From positions 16,952,774 through 17,016,773 of the forward strand of contig CM050664.1 in assembly GCA_027574665.1 (NCBI GenBank): a DNA stretch of 64,000 nucleotides. The letters are read 5' to 3'. The first letter of the stretch is position 1, and each line of letters begins with the position of its first letter. The notes beneath the pieces were generated by a model, which was given only the letters and a program-made list of their open reading frames with translations, made no database searches and was not told the DNA's origin. Below, in pieces: positions 13,689 through 25,900 of the stretch. Both the position numbers and the translations under genes were made by a program. Origin of the DNA: Rhynochetos jubatus. Its lineage: Eukaryota; Chordata; Aves; Eurypygiformes; Rhynochetidae.

Positions 13689-16600
13689 GTATTAGAAGAG
13701 CGTGCTGAAACGTTGGCAGTAGAATTAGCAGTGCGTGTGCGTGCACATAAGAGATGATGGGAAATGATACGCTGATCAAAAAGCAACGTTTTCTCCTTGC
13801 ATTCACATGAACTACCAAGTGCTAAGCAAGAGCAAAGTGCTTACGTAGTACCAACACAGTTTTGGTTTAAAATGTCACCGTTGACACCATTTGAAGGCGA
13901 CTTCCCACCATAGCCCTGATCTGAAACGCAGCAGTCTGGTTTGCCAGTCAGGGAACATCCCTGGCCTAGCGAAGGGACTCGCTTCATGCTCATCACAGGA
14001 CAGCTCCTGCAGGCAGAAGAGCCTGGCAGAGCGGCGCCGGTGCTGGCAGGGCCTGTGTCGCAGGTCCGTGCGCCCTTGGGACCAGAGAGCCTCCACATGT
14101 ACCCATTGCAGGCGCTTGTGTTTGAGAGTTTAGGGATGGAGATCCTTGTTCTGCTGCCAGGTGTGGAATTTTTTTGGTTAATTAAGCCTTTTAATCAGAA
14201 CTTAAATGGATTTTGATTACACTAGAATGAAGATGTTGGGAAAGAAATCAAGCTCTTTGTGTTTAACTTGCTGCAGGACTGGGCGGGGAGGCAGCAGGGG
14301 GCACGGCCTGGCCGAGTGGGCTGCTCATCCCGGTCCCGAGGCCCGGACGGGCGGTTACTTCATCTCTGTACTGCACAGAAGGTATTTCACCACTTGTCCA
14401 GCTGGGTGTGTTCACTGGACACTGCTGACCTGGGAGATCCCACCTCAGGCCTGGGCGATGGCCGAGGTGATGCTGCTGCGCCCGTTGTCCCCTGTGATTG
14501 AGTGAGCGGCTCCTTTGTTTTCCCCGAGCCTGTTGTGTTGCTGTATGGAGTGGCACAGACTCTGCAGCACTTATGCAGCACACGGAGCAGGAGCACCAGC
14601 CGTGCCTGGGAAGGATGGGTGCCTGGTGGGCACTCCTCCCCTCCTCACATCAGAGACCGGTCTCAGTCCGCCCCAGTTCAGCCCATTTTACAGACACCCC
14701 TTTGATAGCCCCACTCTGGGTGGATCTTTGGCAGAGGAGTCGGGGATGGGGCTTATCCATGCACCCATGGCCACAGCGGTCCTGGCCCGTTGCTTACTGC
14801 AGGGCTATCCCCAAAGGAAGGTGAATCAGCCGCACAGTAAAAGACAGGTTTGGGCAGCAATTAATATTTTATAAATGCCTGAAGTCTTGCTGCTGCTGCA
14901 GCTTGAGGAGCACGGGGCAGGGAGCAGAGCAGGAGGAGGAGCAGAGGCTGGAAGAGCGGAGCAGAGGAGCTGACTCACCAGCCCGAGGGAGGGCTGCCAT
15001 GCCACTGGGCAAGGCAAGAGCCCTGATCCTGGGCTGGCGAGCTGCAGCGCTAGTTACACAAAGGCTGGGAGATCTCATGCAGGATTGGGCTCCCAGAATC
15101 ATAGAAACGGGGGAGACAGAGGGTGAAAAGAGGCAAAGGGGGGAGGGGGGGGGGCAAGGCAGGAGGAGCAGAGGGCCCTGGGGTGCCAGGGCTGCACAGG
15201 GATATCTTTGTAGGAAGCAGCAGGGAAGGATGCGATGGACATCAGTGCTGATGGGGCTGGGTGGTGGGTCCCAACCTGGCCCCCTGTCACCGCTTTCACC
15301 CTGTGCTGGCCCATTAGGATGGAGCTGAACCGCTCACCAGCACCTGTGAGGTCCCTGCATGGCCTGGGTTTGTCCTTGCCGTGGGACCTGAGGTGACACC
15401 GGTTTGCACTATGGCACAAAGCTGCTCCCGGCAGAGCAGAGGCTTGTGACCTTCCCTCTGCTGGCAGTGCCCAGCGATGCTCACCCAGCAACACTGGGAG
15501 GGCCCCACCACCCCACGGTAGGACACAGCCATCTCTAACCCTCCTGTGGGACCTCCACTGCCCCAGAAGACCCATTTCCAGGGCGGTTTGGCAGGGAAGT
15601 CAAGGGACAAAGCATCCTCCACTCCACCCATCCCCTCTCCAGAGGCTCTGCCATGCTCTCCAGCCCTTTTCAGAGCTCTCCGGCAGCCGCTGGGAAGTCC
15701 CCAACGAGGCTGCAGCATCCCTGCATACAGCTGAGCATCCCCCGGGCTGGGGGCCCCTCGCTCCCGGTGTTGGGGGGCCGCACGTATCGTTCTAGATGGG
15801 ACCGTTGGACACAGCCAGGCTGGGAACCCAGTTCTGGGCTGCCCGGCTTTGTTCGGCATAGCGATGCCGGCAGGGAGGGGATCCTCACCTAGGTGGGCAC
15901 CGGCACCTTCCCGTGGGAATCCCGCGGGATCGGGCCCGGGAGGGGCTCCTCGTGGAACCGGGGACCTCCCAGAGGCCACTGCCAGGCCGAGGGTTCGGGT
16001 GGCGGCTGGCCGGTGCCGGCAGGGTGCTGCTGGAGCCGTGCGGGTGGTTATCGGCACCGCAGCCCCCCCCGTGGGGAAAGGCTCGGCCGGGCGTGCACGG
16101 CCCCGCGGCCGTCACCAGCCCCGGGGGACACGCCGGGCATCACCCCCCAGCCCCAGCCGGGTCCTGGCCCCGTCAGCCCTCCCCGGCCTGACCCACACCC
16201 GGCTGCCCCCCGTACCTGTGTAACCCTCAATCCTGGGTGCCCCCCCACCCCTGGATGCCCCCCGCGATGCCCCCGCACGCCGGCCGGGCCCCGCCACGAC
16301 CCCGACTCGCTGTCCCATCATGCTGCAGTCCGCAGCCGCCCCGCCCCGCGGCCCCGCCCCTCGAGGGCCCGGAGAGGCGCGCCGGGGTGGGGCCGGCTTT
16401 GACGGACGCGTCGCTGACCCTATGGGAGCGGCTGCGCCCGGGCGGGGGTGGGCCCTGCCGCCGCCTGTCCCTCGGCCGAGCAGGCGCTGCGCGGCGGCGT
16501 CAGGTGGAGGCTGCGGCCGTGGTGGCGGCTGCGCGCCCCGGCCTGGCCCCGGACGCCCCGGCCGTGAGGTGGGTGAGTCCCCCCGCCCTGGCGCGGTGTG

Positions 16601-16722
16601 GTGGCCCGGCGGGGCGGGCCCGGGCCGCGGGGCCTGGCGGGGCGGCGGCGCATTGTGCGGGAGGGTGCGGGGGGCTTTGTCAGCGGCGGAGGGCGCTGAG
16701 GAGCCGGCGGGGCCGGGCTGTT

Positions 16723-16775
16723 TTCCTCCTCCTCCTCCTCCTCCTCCTCCTCCTCCTTCTCCTCCTCCTCCCGCC
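16723..16775 (+). repeat. (CTC)n pyrimidine repeat in RAB40C leader
   Basis: About 17 nearly perfect cctcct triplets form a pyrimidine-only tract. It runs directly into ccgccccag, so it would be a very strong polypyrimidine tract for a splice acceptor at 16780. Triplet repeats in 5' leaders are often length-variable. Confidence 0.85.
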
Positions 16776-16805
16776 CCAGGTCCCCAGCGCGTCCCTCGGC
16801 GGAAG

Positions 16806-16835
16806 ATGCGCGGCGCGGCGGAGGGCCGGCTGTGA
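16806..16835 (+). CDS. Upstream ORF 1 in RAB40C leader (MRGAAEGRL)
   Basis: This is a nine-codon open frame (ATG 16806, stop TGA 16833-16835) between the putative leader splice acceptor at 16780 and the RAB40C start. Its own start context has purine at -3 (aagATGC) and no G at +4. It would reduce or modulate scanning to the main start if the leader includes it. Translation is not shown by sequence. Confidence 0.4.
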   Translation: MRGAAEGRL

Positions 16836-16915
16836 GCTGCGGCGGGGGAGAGGCCCGGCGGTGTCCCCGGAGCGGGGCTGGAGCCCCCTCTCCTCAGGCC
16901 GGCGGCCGGCGGAGG

Positions 16916-16942
16916 ATGCGGATCGGGCCTCCTCGCCGATGA
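16916..16942 (+). CDS. Upstream ORF 2 in RAB40C leader (MRIGPPRR), stop overlaps ATG
   Basis: This is an eight-codon open frame with ATG at 16916 (gagg before it, C at +4) and TGA at 16940-16942. The stop overlaps by two bases an ATG at 16939 that is in frame with RAB40C (ATGA). That ATG would add four residues (MRGR) to the protein. The conserved start is the ATG at 16951 with A at -3 and G at +4. Confidence 0.4.
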   Translation: MRIGPPRR

Positions 16943-16950
16943 GAGGAAGG

Positions 16951-19900
16951 ATGGGAACCCAGGGCAGCCCGGTGAAGAGCTACGATTACCTCCTCAAGTT
17001 CCTGCTGGTGGGGGACAGCGACGTGGGGAAGGGGGAGATCTTGGAGAGCCTGCAGGACGGGGCCTCCGAGTCCCCCTATGCCTACAGCAACGGTAAGGGG
17101 GGCTGGGAGGGCAGGATGCGGCCTGGCAGGGGGAGCCCGGGCAGAGCTGCAGCACCTCGCTGTAACGGGCAGCCCCGGGCGAGGGGTCACCCGCTGCCCG
17201 TGGGGAGGTCGGCGCTGGGCAGTCTTGCTTTTTTCCGTGGGCTTTTTCCTCACTAACCGGCAGCGCAGGGGGGGTTCTGGGGGGTTGTGTGGCTGGAGAG
17301 GCTGTGGCTGTGCCTTAAAACCGTCAGGATCTGCAGAACTTGGCCAGAGAGACAGCAAGGGGAGCGCATCCCTGGATGTGTGAATCCCCCAGCGCAGCTG
17401 GAGCCATCCCGAGCGGAGAAGGCTCCGCACCCCGCTCTCCAAGAGCCGAGCTGCTCTCCCATGGCTGCCACGGGGGTTAACGCCAGGACCGAGCTGTACC
17501 CGGAGGAAGCAGGGTCTCTAACAAAAGAACAGGAGCCTGGTTTCCAGGCCAGAGCCGCTCTCGCTTGGAAGCTGGCTACCACTAGTACAGCTCGGTTGGT
17601 CTGCCTGCTGCAAACATCAAGGTTCCTAATGGAGCCCATGACAGACCATTAACTACAGTGTCACAAGACCGTAATTAAGAGCCAAGGAGTGGTGGTGTGC
17701 TATTTCCTGCATCCCCTCTATGCAGTTAAAAGCATAACGTGGCCTGGCAGGGTGCAGGTCCTGGGGTGGTTTGCAATCTGTCATCCTTCCCCCTACCCCC
17801 CCAGGCTCCATGCAAAATAACATCCCCAAGAGATCCAGTTCAGACCCTGCATCATCGCTGCAGCCGACCGCAGGGCTGGAGCAGGTGGTGCTTAGTTTTG
17901 CCTGTGAGCAGGAGTCTGAGGGGATCGGGTGCTTCTCGATGCTCTGTGTTGAAGCTGACTGAATTTTGAGTGTAAAGGAGCGGCGTGGCTCAGCTCCTGA
18001 CTGCGCGCTCGGTCCTTGGAGCTACTACCAGCTTCCTAGGAGCTGATGCAAGTGCGCACCTGCTCTGCAGAGATTTACGGGGAGGTGGTGACTCAGAAGT
18101 CAGGGTGTTTGTGAAAGGAGAGCAGCAAATTCTGGAACGAGGAGGTTGTGGTATCATTCATCTCCTTGGGAGTCTGGCTGAGCTGGTGTGGTTTGCCTTC
18201 GAGGAGATGCTTGGCGCTTTTAAGCTTCCCTGAAGAGAGTTTGTGTCTCTGAAGAACCTGCCTGATCTGGGAGCTGTAGAGCTGCTCCTTAGGGTTAGCG
18301 TTTACTAAGCAGAAAGGGATGGAGAGTGTAAGGGGGTGGTTGTTTTAAGTGAAGTGTTAAAGTTGGAATTGCCTTCTGACAGAAATGGTTTTGAAGCAGA
18401 CGATGCTGGAGTAGTAAGTACGATTGCAGAGTGAGTGTGCGGTGGGTTCTTTGATATGTACATAAACCCAAAGAACGGTGACTTTGGCTATTGCTACAAA
18501 AGCTTTGTCTCTGTGCCTGCTGTTTTATAACAACAAAATACCACCATCTTTTTGTCTAGGAAAAGAAATCTCAGGGGACTAATATTTTCAGAACCTTCCC
18601 TTGTCTTCTGCAGGCAGTCGAACCCATTCCTAATTAGAGAATTAGGTCACACACTGTACTTTCACAGTAATATATGCTCCGATAGTCTCTGCCTCTGTTT
18701 CTGCAAAGCTGTGCACCTTTTGGATGATCAGATGGAGTAGCTTTGAAATCTGAGTGAATTTGATACTGCTGATACTCCTGACGGCCTTGGCAATCAAACT
18801 TCTCCGTCTCTGGTGCAGCTGGGATGTGTGTAGTGACAGGGCATGCTTCCTTACCAGCGTGCTTTCGCTCTGCCCTGACAGAGACCACATCTTTACGCGA
18901 AGGCACGTGAACAGTTAGTGCTTGGCCTCCTTTTTGGTGTGTTCGTAATGTGGCCTAAAACTACAAAGGTGGGGTGTGAGGTAGAGGCTCTTTTTGTAAA
19001 CCTTTTACTTGTAAGTGCATCCTCCTCCTCCTCATCATCCCTTTCCAGACCCCACATCCCAACTTGAAATGAGTATTGTATCAGCTACTACTCATTTGAT
19101 CTGTCCAGAAAACAGAACTTGCTGTTGCCAGTGTGAAATGGAGGGTATCTTGTGTTCATCTTGGGACTGGCGCATCTCATAGAATCACAGACTGTTTTGG
19201 GTTGGAAGGAACCTCAAAGACCATCCAGTTCCAACACCCTGCCATGGGCAGGGACACCCTCCACTAGGTCAGGTTGCTCCAAGCCTCATCCAGCCTGGCC
19301 TTGAAGACAGCCAGGGATGGGGCAGGCTCTGTCAAGCTCATGTCAAGCTCTGACCCCCAGCCTCTGGTGGGGAGGGGCAATGCCGTTGTACCCATGCTCT
19401 CTGTCTTGCTGGGGTCTGCCGCTTCTGCTATGTTGGCCGATCGCAGCTGGTTTCACCCAGGGTTTTTGAAATGCAGTGTGAAATGGATTGGCTTTCAGCT
19501 CGGGGACGCACACCTTTAAAAGTGAAGCTCTGTAAACGAAGCTCTGCGTTTTTGCCGTACACCTGGCCTAGAACAGAGTTTGGGGGATTCATCTCTTCTC
19601 CATGGGCATCTGGGTGTTGGAACAGCGGGCAACCAAGAGATGAGAAAGCCCTTTTTTTTTTTATCAACATCCCTATTGTGAGCTGTATGCAGTAGGCAGC
19701 CTCTGCTTGCTTGCATCCAGTATCTGAAAGCCTCGGACTCGGCAGGAGCTGTATCGTTCTTAAAGCATCATAGTCGATTCTGTCCATCTTTGCTCAGGAT
19801 CCCTGAGCTGAAGCATCGCTTCTCAACACAGCCTCATAGCTTGGCACCTCAGGCATGTCTTAAATAGACACTGCAGTGTACAGCAAGACCTTAGCAATGT

Positions 19901-22900
19901 CCTCTAAGTTGCTGTTTGGAGTGAATCTGGTCCATATAAGTAGGGGTGGTGTTGCTCCCTGGATGCCGGTGACTGTTGTAGTAAGAGGCGTGAGCGATGC
20001 CCCTGACCAGTGCTGCGCCTGAGCTGCAAGCGCACTGGATGCAGAGTTTCTGGTGACTTAGACCCAGCATTTTCAGGAGGGATTTGAGGTTCATTTGTCA
20101 CCTGTGGGTTTTTTAGGCTCATGGCGAAGTTACTGACTGTATTGGTCTCTGGGAGCATCAGGCCAAGCGCTCCCTGCATGGAGCAGGATCTGTCCCCAGG
20201 AGTGTTGTTTGTGTCCTATGGCTGGATATTGTCACCTCCCATCCTCAGGAGGGTTTGTAACTGAGGTGGACTTGTACTCTTTCCTGGCCGTACACAAAAG
20301 ACCCTGAATTAAGCATTCTTACTTACTTACTTGTATTTTGGTGAAAATGTGGGCTTTTGGGAGAACATTAATGTCCTTCTGGGCTTCCAGTGTTGTCCTT
20401 CTTCCCAGCTTTCACCTCCCACTCCCCAAATCTGTGGCGGTGGAGGCAGGGTGCCATTCTTAGAGCCCCACTGCTACCACTGACAGGTGGAGGAGCTCAC
20501 ATGAGAACTGAAAATGCTGCCTTTCCCCCAAATGCCCTCTCCTGTCAGAACTCGCTCCGTCTCCCAAGGTACAGGGGAGGGCTGTGCAGTCCCTTGTGCT
20601 GTAAGCTGCGGTGTTACAGCCAACAGGGGACAAAACTGTATGCCTCACAGACCACGCAGATGACTTGTCGCTTCAGTGCTCAAATTGCCCATTTGGGGTC
20701 TGTCCTTATCCCTTCTCCAGAACTGGAGCAGGACAGAAACGTCTGGTCGCAGGGTGGATTTGGACAGTGAGATGGAGCTGCGTGTGAAGGTAGGGGCTGC
20801 GTATGTGTTCTGCAGAAGGAAGCCAAAGGACAAAGGACTCACCTGAAGGACCCATGGCTTTGTCACTGCTGTATCATACATCACTCTTGAATATCTAGTT
20901 ATTCATGTGCTTGTGCTGAAACGATCTCGCCCAGCTGGTTTGTTGGCTCGCCCGAGGAGCCAGCCCTGCTCGGGCAGCATCGACGCCGGTGAGTCAGGGG
21001 AGGACTCCTCGCACGGGAGCGCCCAGCAGGCACGAGTGCCATTGCTGCCGTATGAGACGGTGCCCTGCGTGCGCCAGAAACGGGGCCGTCTCGGCTAGCA
21101 GACGTGAATGTGGTGAGTGTGCTCCATCCTCACGTGATGGAGGGCTTTTTCTGCGGCACAGCCTTCCCCCTCACCTGCTGCTGTTCCCATAGGAAAGGAG
21201 AACTGTGCGTTAGGGAAAGAGTGGAGCGTGTTTCTGAGCAGATGGCGTTGATTGGAAGGGGGATGGATTTTTATTTTTATTTTTCTCCTGTCATCAGTGT
21301 GTATTAAGAAAGTGATGAGGAGGAAGCCTTGCATCCGCACTTAGATCTCCTTTCAAAGAGCACGTGAAAGCTAAACTGAAAGCATTGCCCTGCCGCAGGG
21401 TTGGTGCTGTGACCGCCCCCAGCACAGTGAGCCCCGATGACTTGTTTCAGCCCCATCCCTTAGCTGCGGTTTGGTGTCTTTATCTGAGCACCATCCTTAG
21501 GTGCTCTGTTACCCCTCTGCTGTCCAAAGACCCAAGGAAATTTTAGGAAAAAGGCAACTTAGGCACTCAGCTGCAATAGTAAATGACAGTTTTTATGGTT
21601 CAGATGGAGACTGGGTCTTTGCCAAGAGCTCTTCTCCCCTGTAGCAGAAGTACAAGGAATTCAACTTTTGGGCAGGGGCAGTGAGCCCACCACGGCTCAG
21701 TGGCTGTGTGAGGAGGAAGGCCTGGGGCAGGGTAGCTTCCTGCCCTTTCCCTGTGTGGGAGAGCAGGAGAGGCAGCGATAAGGAGGAGCAGCTAAAGACC
21801 CTGCTCAGCCCTTGGAGGTGCTCAGCACCCTCCCAGCCGTTGCTGTTTGCCTGGGCACCCCATGACTCCTGTTTAATTACCAGGTGGAGTGACTCACATC
21901 TTTGGGTGTCTCTCTGGCTGATTTTATGCAGCTGTCTAAACTGGGAGGTCCCTAAGCTGTCCCTTCCAGGTCTTTCTCTACAGAAACTACTCTTTTGGTA
22001 TGTCCTGTGACCCCCTCAGTCACCACTGTGCATCCAGAAACATCACCTGTAAAACTGCTCTGCTTTGCCTCATGGCAAAGTTAGTTACTTGCCAACCAGG
22101 AGATCACCTGTATGGCAACCAGCTTGCGCGGGGTGCAGGATGCGTTGTCTTGTATTCCTCGCTGCCACAGAGGGCGTGCGAAGGGATGCTTCTCGATGCT
22201 TCTGCTCCTTGCCTGTCAGGCTTCCAAGACTGACCTTGCCTCTCGTCCGCAGCCTCTGCACTCGCTGCCGTGTTTGGCTGGAGGTCCTGCCGCACTGCTG
22301 CAGTTTGCCATCGCTGGTTCGCTTCTCCCAAGCCTGAGCGAAGCGTGGGGCCAGGTAGTTCTGCCTTAGACTTCTGCGGCTCCTGCAAGGACGGGATGTC
22401 TGTCAGTACCTGACAGCACCTACCCTTCCCGTCTCGAGCGTACAAGGAGGAGTTGCTGGGTGTAGCTGTGTGCAGTAAAACCTCGAGGCGGGCAGCACTG
22501 ATGTGGTGGCACCCTCTGGGCGTAGACACGAGAGCTACAGATGGTGAGCAATTGGGACTGCAGCTGCATGCTCATCCCAGCATTGCTGCGGTGTGTCGGG
22601 GCTCTTTTTGGCATCAGCAGGGATGGAAACATCCTGGTGCTGCTTCTCTGCTGCTGCCTCCTCCTCCTCCTCACCTGGCTCTGTGCCACCGGGTGTGTTC
22701 CTGCTGCCTGCCGGAGCAGCGTTGTCCGTGTCGGTGGTAGACCCGAGCTGGCCGGGCTGGCCTGCACTTTCGGCTGTTGCGTGCCAGTGGGAACGGCTGT
22801 CTGTTTTCTGGCACGTCCATATGAACTGGGTTTTATTTTGAGGGTTTAGCACTGTGATGCAAGGGGGATTGAGGCAAAATATTCTCCGTGCAGCCTTGCC

Positions 22901-25900
22901 ATCGCATCCCTGTAGTGGCCACAAAATTGATCTGCGGGGAATGCTTCAGCTGGACCGCACCAGTCGTGCTGCGAGAAATCTCTTTCGATGGCTTGCAGAG
23001 TGGAGAGTGGTTGTTGCAGCAATGCCCTGTGTCTGCCAGCGCTTACATCAGTGTCCTTCAGGGATGTTTGCTTCCCTGTCATTAGGGACGCAAAACTGAT
23101 CTCATCAGAGCAGGTTTTGGCTCCGAAACATCTCCAGCATCTCTTATTTCCTCCATTGTTTACTACTTAGCCTTTGTGTGAAAAACGCTTCCAAACATAG
23201 TGTTGACCCTCCATCTCTGCTTGATGTGGGACTAGCTCTATGTGGCTTAAAATTAAACTGAAACAAACCCCAAAACAAAGTAAACAAACCAACCACCCCA
23301 TCAAACCAAAAAACAACCCCCGAACCGACTGCCTAGCTGGTTTCGATGACTTCAGCTCTCTCTCAAGTCAGGATTAAGGATGCACAGCCCCGTAGGTGGT
23401 TGTGCATGCATAATTTTTCAGGAGGGTTGTGGTTTTGGTGTGTTTTTATAAAGCTGGGGACTCACTCTGCAGAGTTCTCGATTGCATGGGGCAGTTCTCG
23501 CCACCTCTCATCCCCTATATAAAAGCTTTGCTTTTATGTGGCTGTCGATACGTTTCTCAGCCGTAAGTGCACAGAGATGATGTGAACTGAGCAGTGTAAA
23601 TCCGAAATGGGCCCAATGTCCTTCTAAGAACTGGGATTCAAGGTTTCTTTGTATTTGGTCAAAGCAAGCAGATTTTGCTCTGTCCAGACCCTGTGAGAGC
23701 ATTGTCCACGTCTATCGCTTGGTTTGGGTGTTTGCTCTTGTTCGGTTGTTTCAGTATATAAGCTGCATAGGAAAGCCCATGGAAAATGTCTCCTCCTCCT
23801 CCACCCTGTCTCCTTCAGCTTTTGTTTCCAGCTGTTTCCTGGCATGTTTTCCTCTGGCAGCCTCCCTCTCTCGGAAGAGCAGAGCATCTTTCCCTCAAAA
23901 ACAGCGATGCTGGGAGCTTAGGTTTTGGAGCTGAGGCTTTATAACCTTGCTCTTTATCTCGTTTTCTTTCCCTTTACCCCTCGCCTTCCTCTGGCAGCCC
24001 AGGCTCGGCATGAAACGAGCAGTGATACAGAGGCATTATGTCATACAGGTTTCTATTTGCTTGCAGGCAGAGGAGGAGGAAGGAAGCTCTGATGTGAAAA
24101 TCTTCAGCCTCATTTTGCTAAACACTTCGCTGTGAGTTGGGACTCACCTGAAAGAAAATTCCCCTGGGGCGCAGAGAGGGTCATGGCTAGGGCCCCTCAT
24201 GGCAGAGGTCGCTTTGTTTCTGCAAAAGTTGTAGTAATAGCGAGGTTGCAACATCAGCTCACAGACTGTTTCTTCCTATAGGGCTTCTGTTTGCCGAGAG
24301 CAATTTTATGCAGCCATGATTTTTTAGATTTTCTTCCTCTTTTCTACACCACCACCACCCCACCCCCACCCCCATCTCATTTCCATTGCCTCATTAGGAA
24401 ACTAGACAATATTTATCATTTTCAGACTTGGACACCTGCTCTTGTATAAATATAACCCCTGAAGTGATCTGTGTCCTGTACGTGCTGTGCAGCGCTGCAG
24501 CCGTTTCAGTATGGGGCTGTGAATTCGGACAACAATCCTCGTGCCATTCCAACAGAGTATTTGCTGTTTAAGCCATCAGTGGTTAAGAAGGAGACACTGG
24601 AAAGCTGCACTTAACCAGCGGTTTCATAGGAGGTGCTGTGCATCTCGGGAATCGCCTCCTTTTACATAAAATGCAGATGTTTTAATAAAAAAATTCATTT
24701 TAGAGGTGCTATTTTAACTTATTTTCCAGTCCACCGTCTGAGTTCCTGGCCCATTTGGGGGTTTTATCGTACCACTTTCCTGTCTTTGCAAAATGATTGC
24801 TCTCTGCACGCGCCCCCAGTCGTGTACACAGAAATTACCCATCGCCTGTTTTCTTCTGTGGCAGCTTTGACTCCCTTTTGCCCATGGCCCTGGGGGCCAC
24901 GTGGGCAGTAGACCTGATTAGATGGAAAAAACCCCAACCAAACAAAAAAAAAAAACAAACTAAAAAGACCAACGCTATTTTGCCTGTCCTGTTTACTTAA
25001 TCTTCAGTCATCCCTTGTCCCAAGAACTGCTGTTTTTTGTTGTCAAACTGCTCAAGTAACTTGATGATAAAATCTGTACCGGAGACAAGAGCCCAGGTCT
25101 GTGCTACAGCACAAGGAGGTGAAACTCTGCGAGGTTTCTTCCTGGAGAGTGTGGGGAGGCACTGGGGCAGGTTGCCCAGAGAAGCTGTGGGTGCCCCATC
25201 CCTGGCAGTGTCCAAGGCCAGGCTGGATGAGGCTTGGAGCAACCTGGTCTAGTGGAGGGTGTCCCTGCCCATGGCAGGGGGGTTGGAACCAGATGGTCTT
25301 TAAGGTCCCTTCCAACCCAAACCCAAAATGACTCCATGATCTTACATCTGTGCTGGAAACGTGTGCTTGCTGTGCAATACCTCCTTAGGTGGAGACGTGG
25401 TTGTGTTCTTGCAGGTGTTACCTGTATTACAAAGTTAAAATTCAATACGTGTTTTCTATTTTTGAAATGCCAAGTGCTGGCTTTCTGCTGGTGGCAGCAA
25501 TGGTTGTGCTTCGGAGTTGCTGTCAGGCTAGCCGGGCTGAGATCTTTGTTCCGAAACAGCTGTAGGTCAGGAGGAGGACAGGATTTGGGCAGAGGATGGA
25601 GGGTTTGAAAACATGAGAGCTGCTGTGGGGACAGTGTGACTTGGCAGGTGTGTCAAGGGGTCTGCTAGCAGAGCCAGCCGAACCTTTAAGCGCAAGGAGG
25701 GCCTGGTGAGTGTACGCAGCAATGTATTGTAGGTCAAGTCCCTGGAGACTTGTTATCACTGGAAACAGCACACTGAGACGTCAAACCAGTGCTAGCAGCC
25801 ATCCTGACGCTTCCAGCATGGAACAATCCCTTTGTGGCGTGGGGCGTGGGGCTTGCTGTCGGTGCAGCGAGACCAAATTCAAGAGCCGGTGAGATTCACG

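Larger units (their letters stand above)
8675..15850 (+). other. Intergenic region / possible long PIGQ 3'UTR
   Basis: These 7.2 kb between the PIGQ stop and the RAB40C CpG island contain no recognised coding exon. They hold a CR1 copy (12377-12700) and a poly(A) signal at 13683. No other gene is expected here, since PIGQ and RAB40C are adjacent in human. I saw no canonical AATAAA between 8675 and 13683, so the PIGQ 3' end is unresolved. Confidence 0.7.
15850..17240 (+). promoter_or_regulatory. RAB40C: CpG island and promoter of RAB40C
   Basis: The stretch is dense in CpG and G/C runs, in contrast to both flanks. It contains GC-box-like clusters (ccgccccgc, ccccgcccc, about 16336-16365) and no evident TATA box, a typical broad housekeeping promoter. 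It covers the first coding exon. A possible leader intron runs from a gtgggt/gtgagt donor near 16570 to the acceptor ccgccccag ending at 16780. The transcription start was not determined. Confidence 0.75.

Noticed and set aside
15095-15115. 'agaatcatag' resembling a CR1 terminus
   Set aside because: The following bases do not continue into CR1 sequence, so it is a chance match of about 10 bp.
16237-16950. Upstream open frame continuous with RAB40C, which would make a much longer N-terminus
   Set aside because: The sequence is CpG-island DNA with low-complexity product including a Leu run from the CTC repeat. The conserved family start is at 16951 in a strong context.
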